From assembly GCF_001186125.1 (NCBI RefSeq), contig NW_014039521.1, positions 4,785 through 25,180 on the forward strand: 20,396 bases of DNA. The letters are read 5' to 3'. The notes beneath the pieces were generated by a model, which ran no database searches, was not told the origin of the DNA, and saw nothing but the letters and a program-made list of their open reading frames with translations. The position numbers and the translations under genes are program-made. The stretch is from Sphaeroforma arctica JP610 (taxonomy: Eukaryota > Opisthokonta > Ichthyosporea > Ichthyophonida). Shown here piece after piece: positions 17,375-20,396 of the stretch (its first letter is position 1; each line of letters starts with the position of its first letter).

Positions 17375-19358
17375 CATGTGTAGACGTCAATAAGTGACCA
17401 TCTCCAGGTGTCTGGTAAACTTACGGTAAACCATCTCTCATCGGGAAGTCACGAGGTGGGCCACGACTGGCTCTCTCGCGAGAGTCTCCACGCTGCCTGC
17501 ACATACACAGTCGTCACAGATGGGAATACAAGCAGTGAACACAGGTGAGACATAAGTGCTGCTGAAACATGAGACCGGATTATTAATGTATAGAGGTGAG
17601 CGATCAATACGTGTATACGCACAAACATTGGCCATACGTGGGAACAAGCGAGGGGTTCAAACCCTAAAACCTTAGAACCGATGACAGGGTATGTCATGGT
17701 CACGAGGAGTGGAAGAGACTACTACGCACGCGAAATCACGCACGCGTCGGTGTATAGTCTATACACAGAGCTGACGAAGTCATACGCGCACATGACATAG
17801 TACGACGACAACAGTACAGTCAGTCTGTGGTCTGATGAGAGACTTGTATAGGTGGTGCTGTCTGCTTGGTGGATAGGGGACGGTACTATACACACAGGTG
17901 CGAGGATACGTACGGCGACAGGGGCATAGGTAAAACGTTAGATTGAGAATACCGGTTGCATGATTCACTACGTGTGTAGTCAACCACTACACAGGGACAA
18001 GCATATGCCTCGCGATCTCACTACCACGACGGTGATATGCGTAGGAACGACGCGCATTGTGTGGAGGTAACATTGTCAATGGCGACCACTTCCAAAACGT
18101 TAAACGTTGAGTTGAGATGGAAACGGCAGGCTGCGCATGTGGCCGGTCTCATCGCATATGGCCGGGAATATATATCCCACAAACCTCTTACACTGTCACT
18201 CTAACCCCATTGACGCACGTATACGTAATAACTCAACAGAAACACACATGCATATATACACACACAAACACATCTACACACACCCACAACATATACGTAA
18301 ACATACCACGAACCGCCTCTATCCGTATACAAACACACATACATACACACAAAAACACATCCACAACACATACGCAAACATACCACGAACCGCCTCTATC
18401 TGTGCGATCGTATCCTCTGCCTCCGGCATTGTTGTTGTTGTTTCTGCCTCTGCGATCGTCTCTGTCATAAATGGGCGACCGTGATCTGAACTTCTGGCGG
18501 CTGCGCTCATCGACATCTCTGTCTCTCCCGAAGGAATCGCGACGCTCGGGTGCGTGACGGCCACGTCTGTGTGCGGGATTTCGATATGAAGAAGTAGTTT
18601 GTATATATGTATGTATATACATATGTGCGTATGCATATACCAATATATATAGACATATCTATATTTATACATGTATGTGTGAATTGTATATATATATATA
18701 TATTCACATGGGGGCATACGCACAGAGGCGCGCAGCTACACATGACAGAAGCTACAAATTCAAATATAAAACACGCATACACTACCCATAATTGCATAAG
18801 AATAACTATATATCGCAAAGTTCAAATATTTTTTGAATAAACTCACGTTGTGCTTCAGATAACCCTGGTTTTCGTACGGGCGAAAGGTAATCCAAGATAC
18901 TCTCACAAACGCAAAAGCACAAATACAAACGCATGTAGCGAATCACATCCACCAAAATATATGGCTCATTGTGACAGGTTCTTGTCCGCCTGCATGTACC
19001 CAAAACAGACACAGTATACGGCACACACACACATATATATATTCCATTTTACATATATACATATACATACATACATACATACACAAACATATATATAAAT
19101 ATTCACCTAGGCATATACACATAGAAATATATCGTATTCACAATAAGGAACCACATTCACATACCTGTCATATGACCGACTCTGAGAGCTTCCCTTGCGT
19201 TTACGCCTGCCCATATCATCCACGTCCACACTTTCGTCCCGTCCCTTCCTACTGTTACGGTCACTGTCTCTGTTACGACGCCATCGCCTATCTGAATCGT
19301 CACCTACATCGCTACGTTCACCACCACGAGTACCACGCTCAGGCGACCATCGTTCCAT
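6881..19358 (-). CDS. SRRT: ARS2 / Serrate RNA effector protein, 18 coding exons
   Basis: Minus-strand exons in order: 19358-19165, 18566-18384, 17496-17425, 16929-16759, 16352-16222, 15713-15544, 14586-14436, 13853-13753, 13496-13350, 13034-12915, 12464-12277, 11647-11533, 10545-10213, 9789-9666, 9238-9072, 8433-8277, 7601-7448, 6995-6881. The coding length is 2793 nt, in one frame across 17 GT-AG introns, giving 930 residues. Domains: RS/RD-rich 1-150; Serrate/ARS2 N-terminal domain about 160-305 (SFKMF ... AHKNSEWF matches human FKEFL ... AHKDEEWF); acidic 308-357; RRM-like 374-445; charged linkers about 495-582 and 620-680; C-terminal leg with LLYLRLVH near 600; C2H2 finger C758, C761, H774, H779; Gly/Pro/Met-rich tail; terminal DPR ... 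YTDLDAP at 896-912. In animals and plants ARS2 bridges the nuclear cap-binding complex to processing, export or decay of capped RNAs and to microRNA processing. The assigned ATG has an in-frame TAG 18 nt upstream. A 5' non-coding exon is possible. Confidence 0.9.
7330..7432. repeat. TA/TACC microsatellite in ARS2 intron 17
   Basis: Irregular CATATA, CACATA and CTATAC words fill the donor-proximal part of intron 17. No coding content is seen. Confidence 0.8.
7448..7601 (-). CDS. SRRT: ARS2 coding exon 17 (residues 842-893), Gly/Pro/Met-rich tail
   Basis: The acceptor is CCTTAG and the donor GGG|GTATGT. It encodes a low-complexity Pro/Gly/His/Met/Arg tail (PPFNGHRGPRPPPHMMF ...), as in the proline- and glycine-rich tail of animal ARS2. 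Confidence 0.9.
8084..8220. repeat. 38-bp tandem repeat and TA run in ARS2 intron 16
   Basis: A unit containing CCCATACATACATTCATAAA starts at 8106 and again at 8144, giving a 38-bp period and a little over two copies. A CACACA run and a TA run follow. Confidence 0.8.
8277..8433 (-). CDS. SRRT: ARS2 coding exon 16 (residues 790-842)
   Basis: The acceptor is CACACACAG and the donor TGA|GTATGT. It opens LLLFKQYVRDADRVTLDSLQ, like human EVAFFNNFLTDAKRPALPE, and then turns Gly/Pro/Met/Arg-rich. Confidence 0.88.
8586..8628. repeat. Inverted repeat (hairpin) in ARS2 intron 15
   Basis: TTTTAGGGGGTT at 8586-8597 can pair with AACCCCTAAAA at 8618-8628, leaving one extra G and a loop of about 20 bases. 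The pairing also holds in the minus-strand transcript. No known RNA family is recognised. Confidence 0.5.
8768..8920. repeat. 51-bp minisatellite, three copies, in ARS2 intron 15
   Basis: Copies start at 8768, 8819 and 8870. The period is a multiple of three and the units lack stops in one plus-strand frame, so a 62-codon open frame with 17-residue repeats (QQDVKHGHIHSDLHPCL type) arises. That frame lies antisense inside an intron and is not called as a gene. Confidence 0.9.
9072..9238 (-). CDS. SRRT: ARS2 coding exon 15 (residues 734-789), C2H2 zinc finger
   Basis: The acceptor is ATTACAG and the donor AGA|GTATGT. The finger ligands are C758, C761, H774 and H779 (C-x2-C-x12-H-x4-H) with an FKGREFVVKHLNKKH core that matches human FKGPEFVRKHIFNKH. 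The human finger keeps only part of the ligand set in its first half (LCPLSGKKF), while both cysteines are present here. In animals this domain contributes RNA and protein contacts. Confidence 0.94.
9666..9789 (-). CDS. SRRT: ARS2 coding exon 14 (residues 693-734)
   Basis: The acceptor is GTTTAG and the donor CCG|GTATGT. VAAVLKPKLDEDEVKKLIRS parallels the human EEKLTPLL ... EEEAQKM helix region before the zinc finger. An acidic DDDEN segment ends the exon. Confidence 0.87.
9876..10084. repeat. TATG/CA/TA microsatellite in ARS2 intron 13
   Basis: Runs of GTATGTATA, CACACACA, TATATA and six CATA units in a row fill half of intron 13. The long open frames on both strands are products of the repeat. 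Confidence 0.85.
10213..10545 (-). CDS. SRRT: ARS2 coding exon 13 (residues 582-692)
   Basis: The largest exon, 111 codons, acceptor CACACAG, donor AGG|GTGAGT. LDRQLLYLRLVHNYCYY matches human LDKLLLYLRIVHSLDYY, and GHLHVRP matches GIIHVRG. A basic/acidic insert (about residues 630-665, RLKRSDRARERRESRSENKG) follows before a helix that contains EAWAKRVDKR. Confidence 0.93.
10709..11222. repeat. About 500-bp AT-only satellite in ARS2 intron 12
   Basis: An irregular array of ATGATATAATATATAACAT units (about 15-19 bp) is interspersed with AATAACAAAGGATATAAT variants. The units contain no stop codon on the minus strand in several frames. This produces open frames of up to 190 codons reading YIISYVIYYI-type text; these are artefacts. 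Confidence 0.92.
11533..11647 (-). CDS. SRRT: ARS2 coding exon 12 (residues 543-581), charged linker
   Basis: The acceptor is TTTATTTCAG, the most classical pyrimidine tract in the gene, and the donor is GAT|GTATGT. It encodes KSRKRRDSMDTGDENDRSSD and an acidic tail, with a basic nuclear-localisation-like KSRKRR cluster. There is little similarity to human ARS2 here. Confidence 0.85.
11930..12088. repeat. 37-bp minisatellite, four copies, in ARS2 intron 11
   Basis: Copies start at 11930, 11967, 12004 and 12041, with a partial fifth. They are almost identical, with one T/C difference in the fourth. Each unit holds two perfect palindromes, TTGTACAA and GTATATATAC. Simple CA/TA repeats follow to about 12240. 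Confidence 0.93.
12277..12464 (-). CDS. SRRT: ARS2 coding exon 11 (residues 481-543)
   Basis: The acceptor is CCGTAG and the donor CAG|GTATTG. LIEVLDQRAGLF is followed by an acidic GDLDDDIDEDD run and then a Ser/Thr/Lys/Arg stretch with several SP/TP-like sites. This begins a charged linker that is longer than its human counterpart. Confidence 0.85.
12915..13034 (-). CDS. SRRT: ARS2 coding exon 10 (residues 441-480)
   Basis: Exactly 40 codons, acceptor TTGCAG, donor AGG|GTATGG. It encodes IKGCKLSFVINNPPNTKIKV and a following helix ending LLHDLEQTKR. It corresponds to the human segment after the RRM that reads ECELSPGVN and ends KLIHTLDDRT. Confidence 0.9.
13158..13218. repeat. TA dinucleotide run in ARS2 intron 9
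   Basis: Alternating TA with short TAAATAAA and ACG interruptions. Confidence 0.85.
13350..13496 (-). CDS. SRRT: ARS2 coding exon 9 (residues 392-440), second half of the RRM-like domain
   Basis: The acceptor is TTCACAG and the donor ACG|GTGAGT. SPLSSKRFMRMAWITF aligns without gaps to human EPQPERRFFRRGWVTF. The spacing from the exon 8 motif to this one is also identical (35 residues), which fixes the exon 8-9 junction. MRMAWITF at 416-423 is the RNP1-like strand. An alternative acceptor (TTTTCTAG) inside the exon would break the frame. Confidence 0.93.
13753..13853 (-). CDS. SRRT: ARS2 coding exon 8 (residues 358-391), first half of the RRM-like domain
   Basis: The acceptor is GCACAG and the donor TTG|GTATGT. 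CPKLFVKNLSIQVSREDL aligns with human CSLFMRNIAPNISRAEI. KLFVKNL at 376-382 is the RNP2-like strand. A second open frame crosses this exon but does not continue into exon 9. Confidence 0.92.
14436..14586 (-). CDS. SRRT: ARS2 coding exon 7 (residues 308-358), acidic region
   Basis: The acceptor is CCACAG and the donor CAG|GTAAGA. It is rich in Asp, Glu, Gly and Ser (NVSDDDTRMSGDDADKDNED), matching the acidic Lys/Glu-rich stretch before the RRM in animal ARS2. Confidence 0.88.
14931..15036. repeat. 32-bp minisatellite in ARS2 intron 6
   Basis: Units contain CATATCTGTGAAAA and CAACTCCGTT. The CATATCTG word recurs at 14931 (as TATATCTG), 14963, 14995 and 15027, an exact 32-bp period and about 3.3 copies. 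It runs directly into a different, 30-bp array. Confidence 0.88.
15037..15266. repeat. 30-bp minisatellite, about 7.7 copies, in ARS2 intron 6
   Basis: CAATCATAAA units repeat exactly every 30 bp from 15061. Copies vary by point changes (GAATCATAAG, TAACCATACG, TAGTCATACG). The 30-bp period leaves a minus-strand frame open with ten-residue repeats (FYLRMVIYDC). It sits inside an intron and is not called as a gene. Confidence 0.92.
15544..15713 (-). CDS. SRRT: ARS2 coding exon 6 (residues 251-307)
   Basis: The acceptor is CCACAG and the donor GAG|GTGTGT. It encodes a predicted helical segment (DTLVKDVLGDLRMTENDSDQ, then MVKLIANLNTEYDIRVSERA). In position this matches the human IDKADAIVKMLDAAVIKMEG stretch that ends the N-terminal domain. 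Confidence 0.9.
16222..16352 (-). CDS. SRRT: ARS2 coding exon 5 (residues 207-251)
   Basis: The acceptor is ACACAG and the donor AAG|GTAAAC. It opens SEWFMDEYLEARVQKYDSER, which continues the human EEWFRSKYHPDE region, and ends in a Lys/Asp/Glu-rich helix. The 131-nt length shifts the phase from 2 to 1. Confidence 0.92.
16501..16615. repeat. TA/CATA microsatellite in ARS2 intron 4
   Basis: TATA, CACA and CATACATA runs occupy about a quarter of the intron. Confidence 0.8.
16759..16929 (-). CDS. SRRT: ARS2 coding exon 4 (residues 150-207), start of the Serrate/ARS2 N-terminal domain
   Basis: The acceptor is CCACAG and the donor TAG|GTGTGT. After PPPPSNGPV it reads SFKMFMSNL ... YAQYKVNF ... 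FFNAHKN. This lines up with human ARS2 FKEFLLSL ... YNDYKLDF ... FFLAHKD, the defining N-terminal ARS2/Serrate segment. Confidence 0.93.
16946..17080. repeat. 46-bp tandem repeat at the 3' end of ARS2 intron 3
   Basis: CAGTGATGG or CAGTAATGA starts units at 16946, 16992 and 17038, an exact 46-bp period and about 2.9 copies. In the transcript the array lies within 20 bases of the exon 4 acceptor, so it occupies the expected branch-point and pyrimidine region. Confidence 0.85.
17339..17376. repeat. TA then TG run in ARS2 intron 3
   Basis: Alternating TA changes to TG, a typical compound dinucleotide repeat. Confidence 0.85.
17425..17496 (-). CDS. SRRT: ARS2 coding exon 3 (residues 126-150)
   Basis: A 72-nt exon with acceptor GTGCAG and donor ACC|GTAAGT. 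It reads WQRGDSRERASRGPPRDFPM and then RDGL. It ends the RS/RD-rich N-terminal region and keeps phase 2 on both sides. Confidence 0.85.
18284..18326 (-). repeat. Intronic duplicate of the exon 2 end and 5' splice site
   Basis: Forty-three bases match 18361-18403 with three differences, all C/T, at an offset of 77 bp. The original spans the exon 2 to intron 2 boundary, so the copy carries a second intact GTG|GTATGT donor with the boundary at 18307/18306. Use of the duplicate would add 77 nt and break the frame. Confidence 0.85.
18384..18566 (-). CDS. SRRT: ARS2 coding exon 2 (residues 65-126)
   Basis: The acceptor is CACACAG and the donor GTG|GTATGT. It encodes an RS/RD-rich stretch (RRGRHAPERRDSFGRDRD...) and an NNNNN run. 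Joined to exon 1 it completes Arg65. The last bases of this exon and its donor are duplicated 77 bp into the intron. Confidence 0.85.
18601..18705. repeat. TA/GTAT microsatellite in ARS2 intron 1
   Basis: GTATATATGTATG and TA runs lie between the exon 2 acceptor and the candidate cassette exon. Confidence 0.8.
18847..18899 (-). other. Candidate cassette (poison) exon within ARS2 intron 1
   Basis: Fifty-three bases flanked by a GAG|AG-type acceptor (AG at 18900-18901) and a consensus donor, CAAC|GTGAGT. Joined to exon 1 it reads ILDYLSPVRKPGLSEAQ. Its length is not a multiple of three. Inclusion moves exon 2 into another frame and meets a stop inside exon 3, whereas exon 1 joined straight to exon 2 keeps the ARS2 frame. 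It could be a regulated exon that triggers decay, or a chance pair of sites. Confidence 0.35.
19165..19358 (-). CDS. SRRT: ARS2 coding exon 1 (residues 1-65)
   Basis: Starts MERWSPERG and ends ...SQSRSYD plus two bases of codon 65. The donor is CAG|GTATGT. The text is rich in Arg, Asp and Ser, as is usual at the ARS2 N-terminus. The ATG follows AACAACAGT, so the AG just before it could also be a 3' splice site of an upstream non-coding exon. Confidence 0.8.
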
Positions 19359-20207
19359 ACTGTTGTTTCCTACCTACATGGATTTGTGGAGTGTATGCAT
19401 GAAACACTTTGAATGTACATGTTAAGAGTTTGCAATACATATGTATATATCCATGAATATATAAATATATATATTTATATATATATACGAATATGTTTAT
19501 ACATAAAAGTATATCAATACGTATACGTATACGAATGCACATACATATACATATACATATACATACACATCATCTATATATATATATATATATTTATGTA
19601 TGTATGTATGTATGTCTGCATGTATGTTCGTATGTACGTATGTATTTATATATGCCTGCATGTATTTATGTTTGTATATATAAATGTATACACACACACA
19701 CAAATATATATATATATAGATATATATGTATGTATATATATATTCAGATATATAGATATATATATATATAGATATATATATATATATATATATATGCGTG
19801 TGTATGTGTGTTTTTTATGTACGTATGGATGTATATACGTATACATGCATGCATGCATCAATATAAGTATGTAAGTATGTAGGTAGGTTTGTATGCATAA
19901 AAGTATGTACGTATATTGTACGCCTATACGTATGTATGTATGCATGTATATATGTATATATGTGAACATATGTGTGTATGTAGGTAGGTTTGTATGCATT
20001 AAAGTATGTACGTATATATGTATGTATGTATGCATGTATTGTATTTATGTATGTATGTATGTAAGTACGCATATACGTATGTATGTACATATGTATATAT
20101 GTAAATATATGTGTGTATGTACGTAAATATGTATGTGTATATATATGTAGGTATATATGTATGTATGCATGTATATACACAAACACACACACACATATAT
20201 ATATATG

Positions 20208-20241
<34 letters not shown>

Positions 20242-20396
20242 CATACATGATGTATGTATGTATGTATGTATGTATGTACGAATGTATGTATGTATGTGTG
20301 TACGAATGTATGTATGTATGCATGTATATGTGTATCTTTGTAAGTATGTATGTATGCATGTATGTATGTATATATGTATAGATGTGTATATGTACA
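19359..20396. repeat. About 1 kb TATG/TA simple-repeat tract upstream of ARS2
   Basis: After about 70 bases of mixed sequence the region is almost only TATG, TACG, TATA and CATA words to the window end. A longer word (AGGTAGGTTTGTATGCAT) at 19881 recurs at 19982, so a higher-order period of about 101 bp overlies the tetranucleotide repeat. No TATA-box promoter or CpG-rich region can be told apart here. All the open frames are repeat products. The tract could be an intron of the 5' untranslated region. Confidence 0.85.

Noticed and set aside
17640-17672. A GGGTTCAAACCC motif like a tRNA T-arm
   Set aside because: The T stem closes only four pairs, and no acceptor, D or anticodon stem can be found at the right distances.
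19413-20381. Many open frames reading MYVCMYVCIYI or HTYIHTYI
   Set aside because: They are translations of TATG/TACA repeats.
1-20396. Search for transposase, reverse transcriptase, capsid-type or LTR features
   Set aside because: No terminal repeats paired with such coding sequence, and no recognisable catalytic motifs, were seen in any frame.

Overview
This looks like eukaryotic nuclear DNA. One long gene on the minus strand is split into 18 coding exons by GT-AG introns. Two short intronless genes lie on the plus strand. The non-coding DNA is AT-rich and full of TATG, TA and CA simple repeats. The host is most likely a holozoan (an early-branching animal or a unicellular relative), because the long gene is an ARS2/Serrate orthologue with an animal-like domain order and the two small genes resemble animal midnolin. 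That placement is inference; no rRNA or mitochondrial marker is present.

Layout. 1-2735: simple repeats, then AT-rich DNA holding two unrecognised minus-strand open stretches. 2741-3357 and 5534-6159: two tandem plus-strand paralogues of 175 and 177 residues. Each has an N-terminal ubiquitin-like domain, a variable linker with a conserved WSDTPAA motif, and a basic C-terminal helix. They share a core promoter layout (TATA box about 30 bp before a TTCATA-TTCTCTCA-like block). 3358-5533: spacer that opens with a relic copy of the C-terminal helix code. 6160-6880: spacer between convergent genes. 6881-19358: the ARS2/SRRT/Serrate gene on the minus strand. 19359-20396: about 1 kb of almost pure TATG/TA repeats upstream of the ARS2 start.

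The ARS2 model keeps one reading frame across all 17 introns and gives a 930-residue protein (human ARS2 is about 876). In order it has an RS/RD-rich N-terminus, the Serrate/ARS2 N-terminal helical domain, an acidic segment, an RRM-like fold, two charged linkers, the C-terminal leg with a C2H2 zinc finger, a Gly/Pro/Met-rich tail, and the terminal DPR...YTDLDAP motif that in animals binds the nuclear cap-binding complex. Introns are 256-987 bp, and many carry their own private minisatellite.

The two best leads are: (1) the tandem miniature midnolin-like proteins, which keep both proteasome-linked ends of midnolin but have no room for its substrate-catching domain; (2) a candidate frame-breaking cassette exon and a duplicated 5' splice site in the first two ARS2 introns. 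I found no retroviral, Polinton-like or DNA-transposon element, no tRNA or rRNA gene and no CRISPR array.
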